From an uncultured Phocaeicola sp. (GTDB lineage Bacteria > Bacteroidota > Bacteroidia > Bacteroidales > Bacteroidaceae): 60,252 bases of DNA. Location: contig CARCZS010000016.1 in the NCBI GenBank assembly GCA_948956705.1, positions 1-60,252 on the forward strand, read 5' to 3'. Positions 1-9,812 of this stretch are shown piece after piece. Made by a program: the position numbers and the translations under genes. The notes beneath the pieces were generated by a model. The model worked only from the letters and a program-made list of their open reading frames with translations. It made no database searches and was not told the DNA's origin. Position 1 is the first letter of the stretch; each line of letters begins with the position of its first letter.

Positions 1-123
1 AAAGTGAATCTGTTTGAGTATCTCACGGATATCATAAACAGAACTGCCGAATGGCAACCGAATACACCACTGGAAAAATACAGGCAACTGCTTCCTGACA
101 GATGGGAAAAGGCTAATGACTAA
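1..123 (+). CDS. IS66 family transposase, C-terminal end (partial)
   Basis: The window opens inside a reading frame that ends at a TAA at 121-123. The 40 visible residues include NLFEYLTDIINRTAEW and, just before the stop, LLPDRWEK. This matches the usual C-terminus of the large IS66 transposase (TnpC), which mobilises the element by cutting and joining DNA ends. The catalytic DDE domain lies to the left, outside the window, so integrity cannot be judged. A GACGCTTAC-like element end follows within 70 bases. It could also be the tail of a decayed copy. Confidence 0.8.
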   Translation, partial: KVNLFEYLTDIINRTAEWQPNTPLEKYRQLLPDRWEKAND

Positions 124-171
124 AAAGGGATCATTAGACTTTTTACTTTTAATATACTATATAGAATCGCG

Positions 172-193
172 GAGACGCTTACGAGACGCTTAC
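172..193. repeat. Tandem 11-bp repeat at the probable IS66 right end
   Basis: GAGACGCTTAC occurs twice back to back (172-182 and 183-193). IS66 elements typically end in an inverted repeat related to GTAAGCG, and CGCTTAC is its reverse complement, so the element boundary probably lies at 182 or 193. The left end is outside the window, so neither the inverted repeat partner nor a target duplication can be checked. Confidence 0.45.
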
Positions 194-473
194 GCGGAAA
201 GGAGGATGAAAGGACAATGACGGGATGTCCCTTCATCACCGGAACACCCACCGGCAGGGCGTTTTGACGGTAAATGAAAGGAGGAGGGAAAAACGAATTA
301 AAACAAATGCTGAAGTGCGGAGCCTATAATTTCAGAATTTCTAACGGACCCTTCCCAACTGTGCCGCTATGTTTGAGAATGAACTCTGAAAAGAACCATA
401 TGTTTTTTGTGTGCGGGCCAGCGTGTACATATCTGCGACACCCTCCCTGATTCCTTCCAGAGAGCCACAATCC
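194..473. other. Intergenic stretch with no recognised gene
   Basis: Between the IS66 end and the hairpin downstream of the AmpG-like gene I see no convincing coding region. Short open frames exist on both strands but resemble no family I know. The stretch is richer in GGAGG-like runs than its surroundings (for example near 201 and 280). It may be target DNA or element remnant. Confidence 0.4.
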
Positions 474-495
474 GCCTGTCTTTCCGAGGACAGGC
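474..495 (-). terminator. Hairpin downstream of the AmpG-like gene
   Basis: GCCTGTC (474-480) pairs with GACAGGC (489-495) across an 8-nt loop. It lies 17 bases past the stop codon of the minus-strand permease gene. There is no clear U run, so it may be only a weak terminator or an RNA 3' stabiliser. Confidence 0.4.
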
Positions 496-511
496 TGAAA
501 TAAAGGTCGGA

Positions 512-1798
512 TCAACCTTTCTTCTTGCCGAACTCCGGATCAATTTTTAGCAGAGCCGTTACTCCGAAGGTGATAACGCAGCATATCATAATCCATATAA
601 AGAAATGGGTGTATCCCATCTGTTCCTGAAGCCAGCCGGCAGCCATTCCCGGAATCATCATGCCTAATGCCATAAATGCGGTACAAATGGCATAATGTGC
701 TGTTTTATGTTCTCCGTCTGCAAAATAAATAAGGTAGAGCATATAGGCTGTGAAACCGAATCCGTAACCGAATTGCTCTATAAAGATGCAAATATTGATG
801 AGATATAAAGAATCAGGCTGGATATAGCTGAGATAAACATAGACTAAATCGGGTAAGGAAATGGCCCATACCATCGGCCAGAGCCATTGTTTCAAACCGT
901 TACGGGCTACGGCTATTCCTCCTAAAATACCTCCTAGGGTAAGTCCGATGATGCCGACAGTACCTTGTACGAAACCTATTTCTTCGGTTGTCAGCCCCAA
1001 ACCACCTTTTTCAACGGGGTCTATAAGGAAAGGAATGCACATTTTTGCCAGTTGAGCTTCGGGCAAACGGTAGAGTAACATGAAAAGAATGGCAATGCCT
1101 GCCTGCTTTTTTTGAAAGAAACTGGCAAAAGTACCAAAGAACTTTTTGAGCAGATTGGAAGCGGAAACTTCTTTGGAAGTATGATCTGAATCCGGACAGG
1201 GAAGAACAAACTTATGATAAATCCATATTCCAAGGAAAAGTCCGGCCAATACAAAAAAGGTGAGGGACCAAGCGTATGGTATATTATCTGTCATTATTTC
1301 CAGTCTTCCTGCAAGCATGATAAGTAATCCTTGTTCCGCAATGGTTGCAATACGGTAGAAGGTACTGCGGATTCCTACAAACAGGGCTTGCCGATGCGAG
1401 TCCAGTGCCAGCATGTAAAAGCCGTCGGCAGCAATGTCGTGTGTGGCGGAGCTGAATGCCAGTAACCAGAAAACGGCCAAAGTGAGTTGGAAAAAATGCT
1501 CTGTGGGGATGGTGAAGGCTATGCCCGCCAGTCCTGCGCCGATTAAAAGTTGCATGGTGATAATCCACCAGCGTTTTGTCTTGATAAGATCAATGAAAGG
1601 GCTCCATAGAGGCTTGATAACCCAAGGCAGGTTGAGCCAGCCGGTATAAAAAGCTAATTCGGTATTGCTGATGCCTAATCTTTTATACATTATGACCGAA
1701 ATGGTCATTACTGCCACATAGGGCAGCCCTTGTGCAAAGTATAGAGTGGGTATCCATGCCCATGGCGAGGTATGCTTGTTTTTCATGGTTCCTTTCAT
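512..1798 (-). CDS. AmpG-like MFS permease
   Basis: This 428-residue membrane protein has about 12 hydrophobic segments and the layout of the AmpG/PAT branch of the major facilitator superfamily. The N-terminus contains WIPTLYFAQGLPY and the first loop WVIKPLWSPFIDL, both typical of that branch. AmpG proteins carry anhydro-muropeptides from the periplasm into the cytoplasm during peptidoglycan recycling; the exact substrate here is inferred. A second ATG at 1786 follows an AAAGGA sequence and may be the true start. The gene lies downstream of the SpoIID-domain gene on the same strand, which fits a cell-wall role. Other sugar or acetyl-CoA carriers of the PAT group remain possible. Confidence 0.8.
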   Translation of the reverse strand: MKGTMKNKHTSPWAWIPTLYFAQGLPYVAVMTISVIMYKRLGISNTELAFYTGWLNLPWVIKPLWSPFIDLIKTKRWWIITMQLLIGAGLAGIAFTIPTEHFFQLTLAVFWLLAFSSATHDIAADGFYMLALDSHRQALFVGIRSTFYRIATIAEQGLLIMLAGRLEIMTDNIPYAWSLTFFVLAGLFLGIWIYHKFVLPCPDSDHTSKEVSASNLLKKFFGTFASFFQKKQAGIAILFMLLYRLPEAQLAKMCIPFLIDPVEKGGLGLTTEEIGFVQGTVGIIGLTLGGILGGIAVARNGLKQWLWPMVWAISLPDLVYVYLSYIQPDSLYLINICIFIEQFGYGFGFTAYMLYLIYFADGEHKTAHYAICTAFMALGMMIPGMAAGWLQEQMGYTHFFIWIMICCVITFGVTALLKIDPEFGKKKG

Positions 1799-1843
1799 TT
1801 TAAAGAGTCCGAATGGAATCCCCGCCCATGTGGGCGGGGCCTG

Positions 1844-3160
1844 TTAATAAAAACGGCGGATGTCCGCACCTTTATAGTAATGCAATAGAATTTCATCGTA
1901 GGTATATCCCCGTTCTCCCATTACGGCAGCCCCGATTTGGCAGAGCCCTACTCCATGTCCCCAGCCGGCGCCGGTCAGCAGAAACCATTCGGGAACGCCG
2001 TTTTTCAGTTCTCCCTTATCTATTACAAAGGCTGAGCTGAACAGGTGGGAAGAAGATAGAGTGCGGCGTATTTCCAGTTCCTTTCCGATAGTCAATGTTT
2101 TTAGCGAACCTACAATTTTCAGTTTGCAGATACGTCCGGATTTGCCGCGTTGGATAGGAATCAGGTCGATGATGTCCCCATAATCCGATTTTGTATTTTG
2201 ACGGATCAGTTCGGATAATTCTGCCTGGGAATAACGTACTTTCCAACGATAGAAATCTGTAGTTTCCTGATCGTAGTTGTTCAGAATTTGTGAAATGACT
2301 TTTTTATCGTGGGTGTCACAGAACGAAACAGGAGAAGTGCGTATCCAACGCTCTGCCTCTTCTTCTTTGGTCAGATCGGGTAACGGGCGGTTTTCTTCTT
2401 CTTCCGCATCACGGATTGTAGACAAGTAGGGATAATTCTTGTCTTCCCAGCAGTATCCGAATTCCTCGCTTGCTCCTCCGCAGCATTTGGAGAAACGGGC
2501 ATCGCAAATGCCGCGTTCATACATCAGCAATTGTCCGCGGGTGGCTCTTACTGCTTCGGTCACGGCAGCACTGGATGCTTTGGTTATTCCTTGGTAGCGT
2601 TGGCAATGGTCATCGGCGCAAACATCGAATATGGTATGATCTTCGCGGTCGTACCAGCGGATGTATTCGGTATCGGTTTTGATAAAGGAGAAAAAGCCTT
2701 CGTTTTTGTCACTCAAGGCCTTGCGTTTCTCTATTTGGGCAAACAGCCAGCTGCGTGATACCACGGCATGGGCTTTCAGAAACTCCAAAGAGGAAGTGGC
2801 GTTCATCTCCGAGGAGATGACGCTTATCAGATAGTCTTCGGCGGGAAGAATATTGATAGCGGTGATTTTGCCTTCGTCCACCACTAGTTTCAGTGTTCCC
2901 ATAAAACTTTGGGTTTCTTGCCGTTCCCAGTGGAAATTAATTCCGATGGTTACGTCATATAATGAAAACGAGGCATGTTCGTCTTGTGGAGTGAAGGTCA
3001 GTTCGCGGTAAAGATTACCATTCCACAGAATACCTCCTTCGCTGAAGGCTACTTGTTGTTCACCACAGACTGTTTCTCCTTTAGCGAAAAAATTGCCGTT
3101 CAGTGAAAAATGAATTTCTTGTGCGTTTACTATTCCTACGCTTATTTCGGGTTCTTTCAT
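1844..3160 (-). CDS. SpoIID/LytB domain protein without signal peptide
   Basis: The 438-residue product carries a SpoIID-type domain. The Glu of ISSEMN (about residue 118) sits where the catalytic Glu of SpoIID lies, followed by LKAHAVVSRSWLF. The C-terminal part has GWGHGVGLCQIGA (from about residue 399), a hallmark of the family. SpoIID enzymes cleave glycan strands of peptidoglycan lacking stem peptides. Most are exported, but this start (MKEPEISVGIVNAQEI) shows no hydrophobic leader, and an in-frame stop lies just upstream, so the protein looks cytoplasmic. It is placed between an AmpG-like permease and a glycosyltransferase gene. A role on imported wall fragments is an inference. Confidence 0.85.
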   Translation of the reverse strand: MKEPEISVGIVNAQEIHFSLNGNFFAKGETVCGEQQVAFSEGGILWNGNLYRELTFTPQDEHASFSLYDVTIGINFHWERQETQSFMGTLKLVVDEGKITAINILPAEDYLISVISSEMNATSSLEFLKAHAVVSRSWLFAQIEKRKALSDKNEGFFSFIKTDTEYIRWYDREDHTIFDVCADDHCQRYQGITKASSAAVTEAVRATRGQLLMYERGICDARFSKCCGGASEEFGYCWEDKNYPYLSTIRDAEEEENRPLPDLTKEEEAERWIRTSPVSFCDTHDKKVISQILNNYDQETTDFYRWKVRYSQAELSELIRQNTKSDYGDIIDLIPIQRGKSGRICKLKIVGSLKTLTIGKELEIRRTLSSSHLFSSAFVIDKGELKNGVPEWFLLTGAGWGHGVGLCQIGAAVMGERGYTYDEILLHYYKGADIRRFY

Positions 3161-3216
3161 TGTTATTCGTCTTGTTTTTGGGCTTGCTGTAATTCCTTCA
3201 TCTCTTCGTGTTCTCT

Positions 3217-5688
3217 CTATCTTTTTGCTTTCTCGTCAAAATAACGTCCGGGTATCTTCTCGGCTTCTTCTACTGTTATTCCCACTTCTTTTATGATGGA
3301 TGCCACTTTTTCTTCTGTTATTTTGTCGAAATCTTCCTGACGGGTGGTGACGATTACGCCAGCCATGTCCAAAGCTCCCGGACTGATGAGCATCTGTTCG
3401 CTGCCTTTTGCAAAGTAGCAGTCGGGACGGTGCTTGCTGCGGGGAAAAACCACCGTATAGTATAGATGGCCTTCCTTCCATAACAGCAGGTTGAACTTCG
3501 CTTCTTGTCCGTCTTCATCCGGTGGGAAAGCGGCGAGGGCGCTGTATAACAGGGAGTCGTCATAATGCGTGTTGCTTGAGAGGATTACCAAAGGACAGGG
3601 ATAGTCCTTGGTGTTGAGGTAAATTCGGCTACATTCTAGTGGATAATCTTCCTCTTCTTCTAGGTAGGGAAAATACATGCTGCGTATATCGATTGTCTGT
3701 GCGTGGGTTATCAGCTGTTGTACGTTCGGGATGATGGGAACATCAGTTTTTCTGACTCCTTGAAGATGGAGATGGTCCGGTGCAGAGGCTCCGCAATGTG
3801 CTCCATTATAGAATAGGGCGTAGTCCGGATATTTCTGTACGAATGCACGGACGTCATCGTAACTGAAAATATTCTCATCCATGAGTTGGGGGATGTGATC
3901 TTTATGGGCGATAGTGAGGTGATCCGGCAATATGGGATAAGGGTTAACGCATATTCTGTTTGCAGTGATGGTTTCCAGTGCTTTCTGCTCCTTAGGCTGG
4001 TTTTCCTTGCACAGGAAACAGGGGCGTGCTTGGATGCTGTCCTTATCCACTTTGGCGGTAGTCGAAACCGCACGCTGTGCATTGCACTGTACCACAAACG
4101 TGTAGCCGTTTATGGACAGTTCCTTGATCTGTACAGTCTGTAATGCCTCGTGGTTGTGGTGTGCCAGTGGCCAGCACGCCAGTTGGCTGTGTATAAATCG
4201 CTTGATTTCATTCCGGTTCTTCAGCTCTTCTGTATATTTTTTGCGGATTCCCAGTTCACGGGTGCGCAGGCTGTCTTTGTAGTGATTGTTGGCATTGGTC
4301 TGCTCTATGCTCAGGGCGGCATCCGAGTTCCCTTCCCAGCGGCGGCACAGATAGAGTACATCATAGATTCTTCCTATCTTATATTGGCGCGAGAAAATGA
4401 GTCCCAGGGCATAATCTTCTCCGTAGCTGACATTGGGCACGCCTGTTTCGCGCAGGATAGGTGTGAAGAATGCGCGCGGAGCCCCCAGACCGTTGATGCG
4501 CAATGCGTTATTGTGTCCGTTCTCTTTCGTCCACTCGCTATGGTCTATCACTCCCGGAGCGATGGTGTTCAGCCGGAAGTCCGTCATGCGGTAAGTTCCT
4601 ATTACCATGGCGCATTGCTCTTTGTAGAACGTGTCTACGATGGTTTGCAGGGTATGGGTGTCGCTGTACAGGTCATCGCTGTCAAGCTGTATGGCGAAGC
4701 GTCCGCACCGGGGGTGGTTGATTGCGAGGTCCCAGCATCCCCCTATGCCTAGATCGGTACGTTGGGGCTGAAGGTGGATTACCGCTTTGTTGTCCTTGTA
4801 TTGACCGATGATTTCTGTGGTTCCGTCTGTCGAGTGATTGTCCACGACGATGATGTTGAATGGAAAGCGTGTTTCTTGTGTGAGTGCCGACCGGATGGCA
4901 TCGTCAATGGTACGGGCGCGATTGCGCACGGGGATGATGACGGAGGCTTCATATTCGAAATTTCCTTTCTTTACATCCGTTTCCACACATATGGGTTCAA
5001 GGAGGGCATTGATGGATTTCAAGTATCGTGTGAATGCTTCTTCCATTTCTATCTGTACCTCCCTGTTACGGGGATTTACGTAGTCGAACTGCTTTTCGCC
5101 GGACAGGCGGTTGTCGCTTTCTGTTTCCGTATAAAGATATTCGTTGATATGTACCAGATGAGAATGGAGGGTAAGGAACAGACGCAGTTCATAAAGGGCG
5201 GCATACTTTCTTTCCTCTGTCATTTGGAGACTGGCGAGGATGAATTCCGTTCTGTTGAATATCAGTAGCGGACCGAAGTCGAAATCATCACGCACACTGC
5301 CGGGTTGGTAGTCGTTGACGGGATGTTTCTTCTTTTCTCCGTTTTTCCATTCATGATGGTCGGCATAGACCATGCCGCATTCTCTGTCCTGCAGGAAGTC
5401 CGTCATGCGTTCCAGTGCCTTGTAAGCCAGTTCCAAAGCAGAAGTTTTGGTATAGAGCAATATATAAGGTGTGTCTGCTTTTTCAGCAATCATCTTCATT
5501 GTCTTAGAACTGGTTAGTGAATCAACAGGTAATATTTCGCATCCTTCGGGGGTGGATAATGTCTTGTTGGGTTCAATGTTCAGCAGATAGATTTTGTTGA
5601 CTATGCTACTTTCTTTTAGAGCATGGATTGTCTGTTCTGCCGCTGTGCTTTCCCTATAAGGAATAAAGCAATTAATTGTTTTTCTCAT
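3217..5688 (-). CDS. Glycosyltransferase family 2 fused to DUF4922 (HIT-like)
   Basis: The open frame runs further upstream, but the start [12 protein letters not shown] at 5688 is preferred. It gives 823 residues and leaves room for a TATCTTTG promoter box (minus strand, 5711-5718) and the divergent rlmN gene. Residues 1-230 look like a first glycosyltransferase-like segment. Residues about 245-460 form a clear GT-A domain, starting [18 protein letters not shown] and with LDSDD near residue 336 as the metal motif. Residues about 500-823 match DUF4922, with CFLCKENQ near 556 and APDHLHLQG near 639. The H-x-H-x-Q pattern is that of HIT-superfamily nucleotidylyltransferases and phosphorylases. 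A sugar-nucleotide role is inferred; the substrate is unknown. Confidence 0.8.
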   Translation of the reverse strand: MRKTINCFIPYRESTAAEQTIHALKESSIVNKIYLLNIEPNKTLSTPEGCEILPVDSLTSSKTMKMIAEKADTPYILLYTKTSALELAYKALERMTDFLQDRECGMVYADHHEWKNGEKKKHPVNDYQPGSVRDDFDFGPLLIFNRTEFILASLQMTEERKYAALYELRLFLTLHSHLVHINEYLYTETESDNRLSGEKQFDYVNPRNREVQIEMEEAFTRYLKSINALLEPICVETDVKKGNFEYEASVIIPVRNRARTIDDAIRSALTQETRFPFNIIVVDNHSTDGTTEIIGQYKDNKAVIHLQPQRTDLGIGGCWDLAINHPRCGRFAIQLDSDDLYSDTHTLQTIVDTFYKEQCAMVIGTYRMTDFRLNTIAPGVIDHSEWTKENGHNNALRINGLGAPRAFFTPILRETGVPNVSYGEDYALGLIFSRQYKIGRIYDVLYLCRRWEGNSDAALSIEQTNANNHYKDSLRTRELGIRKKYTEELKNRNEIKRFIHSQLACWPLAHHNHEALQTVQIKELSINGYTFVVQCNAQRAVSTTAKVDKDSIQARPCFLCKENQPKEQKALETITANRICVNPYPILPDHLTIAHKDHIPQLMDENIFSYDDVRAFVQKYPDYALFYNGAHCGASAPDHLHLQGVRKTDVPIIPNVQQLITHAQTIDIRSMYFPYLEEEEDYPLECSRIYLNTKDYPCPLVILSSNTHYDDSLLYSALAAFPPDEDGQEAKFNLLLWKEGHLYYTVVFPRSKHRPDCYFAKGSEQMLISPGALDMAGVIVTTRQEDFDKITEEKVASIIKEVGITVEEAEKIPGRYFDEKAKR

Positions 5689-5710
5689 TGTTAAAAAGTA
5701 TTTCTCACGG

Positions 5711-5749
5711 CAAAGATAGGTAATATATCTTATTTTTTCTCTACCTTTG
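5711..5749. promoter_or_regulatory. Divergent promoter boxes between the GT-DUF4922 gene and rlmN
   Basis: CAAAGATA at 5711-5718 reads TATCTTTG on the minus strand, and TACCTTTG lies on the plus strand at 5742-5749. Both match the Bacteroides -7 box TAnnTTTG. They point away from each other towards the GT-DUF4922 start at 5688 and the rlmN start at 5775. I do not see strong -33 boxes. Confidence 0.5.
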
Positions 5750-5774
5750 TACGCTAATTGTCTTTTAAATATAA

Positions 5775-6824
5775 ATGGAAACTCCGAAAACAGCATTACT
5801 TGGCAGGACATTGGATGAGATTCAACAGATTGTGAGGAATCTGGGAATGCCTAAATTTGCCGCAAAGCAGATTACGTCTTGGTTGTATGATAAAAAGGTG
5901 GAAACGATAGACGAAATGACCAATTTGTCATTAAAGCATCGCGAAGCATTGAAAGAAGGGTATGAGGTGGGAGCATCTGCTCCGGTGGAAGAAATGCGTT
6001 CGGTAGACGGCACGGTGAAATATCTTTTCCGCACACCGGCCTCTCACTTTATTGAGGCTGTTTATATACCTGATGAGGACCGTGCCACACTTTGCGTTTC
6101 CTCGCAAGTGGGATGTAAGATGAACTGCAAATTCTGTATGACCGGAAAGCAGGGCTTTACAGCTAACCTGACTGCCGGTCAAATATTAAACCAGATCTAT
6201 TCTATCCCCGAAAGGGATAAGTTGACTAATATTGTTTTCATGGGTATGGGAGAGCCTTTCGACAATCTGGATGAGGTGTTGAAAGTGCTTGAGATTCTGA
6301 CTTCAGAATATGGTTACGGCTGGAGCCCGAAACGCATCACTGTTTCTTCTGTGGGTTTAAAGAAAGGACTGGAGCGCTTTCTGAATGAAAGTGATTGTCA
6401 TCTGGCTATCAGTATGCATACTCCGATTCCTTCGCAACGAAGGGATTTAATGCCTGCCGAGAAAGCTTTTTCCATTACGGAAATTATTGATATATTGCAT
6501 AATTATGATTTTAGCAAACAGCGGCGTCTGTCTTTTGAGTATATCGTATTCAAAGGGGTGAACGATTCACTTATTTACGCTAAAGAGATTGTGAAACTTT
6601 TGCGCGGCATTGAATGTCGTGTCAATTTGATCCGGTTTCATGCCATTCCTAATGTGGATTTGGAAGGGGTAGATATGGAAACAATGGTTGCCTTCCGTGA
6701 TTACTTGACGCAGCATGGCGTATTTGCTACGATCCGTGCTTCAAGAGGAGAAGATATTTTTGCTGCTTGTGGAATGTTGTCAACGGCTAAACAACAGAAG
6801 GAGAAAGGTGTTACATTACAGTAA
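5775..6824 (+). CDS. rlmN: 23S rRNA (adenine-2503-C2)-methyltransferase RlmN
   Basis: This 349-residue radical-SAM enzyme methylates A2503 of 23S rRNA and A37 of some tRNAs. The cluster-binding motif is C-K-M-N-C-K-F-C (about residues 114-121), followed by MGMGEPFDN (about 157-165). The second conserved cysteine, needed for the methyl transfer, lies in ACGML near residue 332. Length and motif spacing are those of normal RlmN. It heads a run of plus-strand genes with DUF4837 and pdxA, with a 25-nt gap to the next gene. There is no sign of the Cfr-type variant. Confidence 0.97.
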   Translation: METPKTALLGRTLDEIQQIVRNLGMPKFAAKQITSWLYDKKVETIDEMTNLSLKHREALKEGYEVGASAPVEEMRSVDGTVKYLFRTPASHFIEAVYIPDEDRATLCVSSQVGCKMNCKFCMTGKQGFTANLTAGQILNQIYSIPERDKLTNIVFMGMGEPFDNLDEVLKVLEILTSEYGYGWSPKRITVSSVGLKKGLERFLNESDCHLAISMHTPIPSQRRDLMPAEKAFSITEIIDILHNYDFSKQRRLSFEYIVFKGVNDSLIYAKEIVKLLRGIECRVNLIRFHAIPNVDLEGVDMETMVAFRDYLTQHGVFATIRASRGEDIFAACGMLSTAKQQKEKGVTLQ

Positions 6825-6849
6825 ATAACAACAATAATACCATATAATT

Positions 6850-7914
6850 ATGAAACGAATAGCATTTTATTTAAGTTTGGTGCTGGTGGTTCTGGTACTG
6901 GCTTCTTGTAAGAAGGGACAAAAGAACTTGTTTACCCCCACGTCCAGCGGTAGGCCTTACGAAGTATTGGTCGTAGTAAATAAACCTGTATGGGATCGTC
7001 CTGCAGGACGTGCATTGTTTGATGTATTGGATACCAATGTGCCCGGACTGCCCCAGGCGGAGCGTTCGTTTCGTATATCAAATGTGGACCCTCAGCATTT
7101 TGATCGTGTGCTGAAAATATTCCGTAATATCATCATTGTGGATATTCAAGATATTTATACTCAGCCCAAACTCAAGTTTTCCCGTGATGTTTATGCGTCT
7201 CCGCAGATGATTATGACAATTCAGGCTCCTAATGAAGACGAATTTGAGGAATTTGTAGCAAAGAACAGTAAAGTGATTATAGATTTCTTTGTGAAAGCTG
7301 AGATGAATCGTCAGATAGCTTTGTTGAAACAAAAACATAGCGATGTGATTTCCACTAAGGTAGGAAGTATTTTTGATTGTGATATCTGGGTGCCGGTAGA
7401 ACTGGCTAACTATAAAGAAGGCAAAGATTTTTTGTGGGCTTCTACTAATCGTGCTACAGCGGATATGAATTTTGTAATGTACTCTTATCCTTATACGGAC
7501 AAGGATACCTTTACTAAAGATTATTTCATTCATAAACGTGATTCTGTAATGAAAGCAAATATTCCGGGTGAACGCGAAGGAATGTATATGGCAACAGACT
7601 CTATGTTTGTAGATGTGGAAGATATTGTTGTAAAAGGAGAGTATGCGCAAGAAGCCCGCGGATTATGGGAAATGGAAGGTGACATGATGGGAGGTCCGTT
7701 TGTGTCTCATGCACGGGTGGATCGTGCTAACGGCCGTGTCATTGTGGTTGAGGCCTTTATCTATTCACCGGATAAATTGAAACGTAATCTGATGCGTCAG
7801 ATGGAAGCTTCACTTTATACATTGAGATTGCCCAATGAAAGCTTGATTGACGAAATTGTAATTAGTGGTAATATTCCGGAAGAAAAAATAGATACAACAA
7901 GCCGGGTAAAGTAA
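6850..7914 (+). CDS. DUF4837 family lipoprotein
   Basis: The 354-residue product begins with a hydrophobic leader ending in LVLASC, a lipobox, so it is probably a lipid-anchored envelope protein. The rest matches the DUF4837 family, which is common in Bacteroidetes and has no known function. Features include RPYEVLVVVNKPVWD near the mature N-terminus and GGPFVSHARVDRANGRV near residue 280. It lies between rlmN and pdxA with short gaps, an arrangement I believe is common in the group, though nothing in the protein ties it to either enzyme. Confidence 0.8.
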   Translation: MKRIAFYLSLVLVVLVLASCKKGQKNLFTPTSSGRPYEVLVVVNKPVWDRPAGRALFDVLDTNVPGLPQAERSFRISNVDPQHFDRVLKIFRNIIIVDIQDIYTQPKLKFSRDVYASPQMIMTIQAPNEDEFEEFVAKNSKVIIDFFVKAEMNRQIALLKQKHSDVISTKVGSIFDCDIWVPVELANYKEGKDFLWASTNRATADMNFVMYSYPYTDKDTFTKDYFIHKRDSVMKANIPGEREGMYMATDSMFVDVEDIVVKGEYAQEARGLWEMEGDMMGGPFVSHARVDRANGRVIVVEAFIYSPDKLKRNLMRQMEASLYTLRLPNESLIDEIVISGNIPEEKIDTTSRVK

Positions 7915-7940
7915 GAAGAGACATATAATATATAATATAG

Positions 7941-9041
7941 ATGGAAGATAACTACAAGATACGAGTTGGTATTACTCATGGGGATATCAACGGAGTAGGA
8001 TATGAAGTAATTCTCAAAACTTTTTCGGATCCTACCATGCTGGAACTTTGTACACCCATTATTTATGGATCGCCTAAAGTGGCTGCTTATCATCGTAAAG
8101 CAATGGATATTCAAACAAATTTCAGTATTGTCAATTCTGCAGATGATGCTCAGCCGGATAAACTGAGCATCGTGAATTGTACGGAAGACGAATTGAAGGT
8201 GGAGCTCTCCAAACCGACACCGGAGGCTGGTAAAGCAGCTTTGGATGCGTTGGAGAGAGCTTTGCAGGATTATCGGGAGGGAATGATTGATGTTTTGGTA
8301 ACTGCTCCTATCAATAAGCATACCATTCAGTCGGAAAGTTTTCATTTCCCCGGTCATACGGAATATATTGAAGAGCGTGTGGGGGAAGGACAGAAGGCGT
8401 TAATGATTTTGCTGAAGAATGATTTCCGGGTAGCTTTGGTGACTGGTCATGTTCCTGTACGCGAGATAGCACAAGATATTACCAAGGAACTTATTATGGA
8501 AAAATTGGCTGTTTTCCATCGTTCTTTAAAAGAGGATTTTGGCATCGACAGTCCGCGTATAGCTGTGTTTTCATTAAATCCTCATGCGGGTGATGAGGGA
8601 TTGATTGGTACGGAAGAGAGTGACATTATAATTCCGGCAATGAAGGAAATGGTTGCCAAAGGCATTCAGTGTTTCGGACCTTATCCGGCCGATGGCTTTA
8701 TGGGATCTGGCAACTATACTCATTTTGATGGAATTCTAGCTATGTATCATGATCAGGGATTGGCTCCTTTCAAAGCTTTGGCAATGGATGAAGGAGTGAA
8801 TTACACTGCGGGACTTCCCATTGTACGTACTTCTCCGGCACATGGTACTGCGTATGATATTGCCGGGCAAGGGGTTGCCTTGGAAGATTCTTTTCGCCAG
8901 GCTATTTATGTGGCTATGGATGTTTTCCGTAACCGTGTTGTCGAGAAAGAGATTCATGCACATCCGCTGCGTAAACAATATTATGAAAAACGGGATGATA
9001 GCGATAAATTGAAATTGGATACCATTGATGATGAAGATTAA
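7941..9041 (+). CDS. pdxA: 4-hydroxythreonine-4-phosphate dehydrogenase PdxA
   Basis: PdxA oxidises 4-phosphohydroxy-L-threonine with NAD, a step in the DXP-dependent route to pyridoxal phosphate. The 366-residue protein shows the expected N-terminus (VGITHGDINGVGYEVI), the substrate-binding stretch TAPINKHTIQ, FPGHTEYI, and MYHDQGLAPFKAL near residue 268. The His and Asp that bind the metal are in place. It follows the DUF4837 gene by 26 nt and precedes the nucleotidyltransferase gene by 41 nt. It is near the inositol genes but has no obvious part in that pathway. Confidence 0.95.
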   Translation: MEDNYKIRVGITHGDINGVGYEVILKTFSDPTMLELCTPIIYGSPKVAAYHRKAMDIQTNFSIVNSADDAQPDKLSIVNCTEDELKVELSKPTPEAGKAALDALERALQDYREGMIDVLVTAPINKHTIQSESFHFPGHTEYIEERVGEGQKALMILLKNDFRVALVTGHVPVREIAQDITKELIMEKLAVFHRSLKEDFGIDSPRIAVFSLNPHAGDEGLIGTEESDIIIPAMKEMVAKGIQCFGPYPADGFMGSGNYTHFDGILAMYHDQGLAPFKALAMDEGVNYTAGLPIVRTSPAHGTAYDIAGQGVALEDSFRQAIYVAMDVFRNRVVEKEIHAHPLRKQYYEKRDDSDKLKLDTIDDED

Positions 9042-9082
9042 TGGACGATCGGTTTAAAATATAATTTCAAGAAAAAGTAGAA

Positions 9083-9793
9083 ATGAAATTTGCAATTATA
9101 TCAGCGGGTGAAGGTTCCCGGCTTTCGCAAGAAGGGGTTGCTTTGCCCAAACCTTTGGTGCAACTGAACGGAGTTGCCATGATTGATCGCTTGATACAGA
9201 TTTTTGTACGTAACGGAGCTGATAAGGTGGTTGTCATTATTAATAATGAAAGTCCATTGACAAAAGAGCATTTGGCAAAACTACAGGCAGAAGCAAAGAT
9301 CCCATTGGAAGTAGTTGTGAAAACTACCCCCAGTTCCATGCACAGTTTTTATGAACTGAGCCCTTATTTGCAGGATGATAAATTCTGCTTGACTACTGTG
9401 GACACTATATTCCGTGAAGAAGAGTTTTCGACTTTTATTGAAACGTTCAAACAATCGGAAACAGATGGGTATATGGCGGTAACGGATTTTATAGATGATG
9501 AAAAACCGCTTTATATATCTACGGACAGTGCTTTGGATATAACAGGTTTCCATGATGAGGCGACTCCCGAATGCCGTTATATATCTGGAGGCATTTATTG
9601 TCTGACCCCGGCAGCCGTTAAGACGTTGCATGGGTGTATGGAGAAAGGTATGTCACGTATGCGTAACTTTCAACGACAGTTGGTAGCCGACGGCTTGAAA
9701 TTAAAGGCTTATCCTTTTACAAAAATTTTGGATGTAGATCATGCTGGTGATATCGTGAAAGCTGAAAATTTTCTAGCCGGTAAAGAGGAGTAA
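9083..9793 (+). CDS. Nucleotidyltransferase, candidate inositol-phosphate cytidylyltransferase
   Basis: The 236-residue protein has the sugar-nucleotidyltransferase fold signature. The glycine-rich loop GEGSRLSQEG is followed by PKPLVQLNG (residues about 10-31), and metal-binding acidic residues lie in TTVDTIF near residue 110. Such enzymes join NTP to a phosphorylated alcohol or sugar to give an NDP-linked product. It sits in one run with a CDP-alcohol phosphatidyltransferase, a HAD hydrolase and, further on, inositol-phosphate synthase. I therefore infer that it makes CDP-inositol or a similar activated headgroup. A plain sugar-1-phosphate nucleotidyltransferase is the alternative. The gap to the next gene is 19 nt, suggesting an operon. 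Confidence 0.75.
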   Translation: MKFAIISAGEGSRLSQEGVALPKPLVQLNGVAMIDRLIQIFVRNGADKVVVIINNESPLTKEHLAKLQAEAKIPLEVVVKTTPSSMHSFYELSPYLQDDKFCLTTVDTIFREEEFSTFIETFKQSETDGYMAVTDFIDDEKPLYISTDSALDITGFHDEATPECRYISGGIYCLTPAAVKTLHGCMEKGMSRMRNFQRQLVADGLKLKAYPFTKILDVDHAGDIVKAENFLAGKEE

Positions 9794-9812
9794 CTTAAAC
9801 ACAACAGAAGGA

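Noticed and set aside
324..515. Small open frame on the minus strand between the IS66 end and the AmpG-like gene
   Set aside because: Unusual composition, overlap with a hairpin and the permease 3' end, and no family resemblance.
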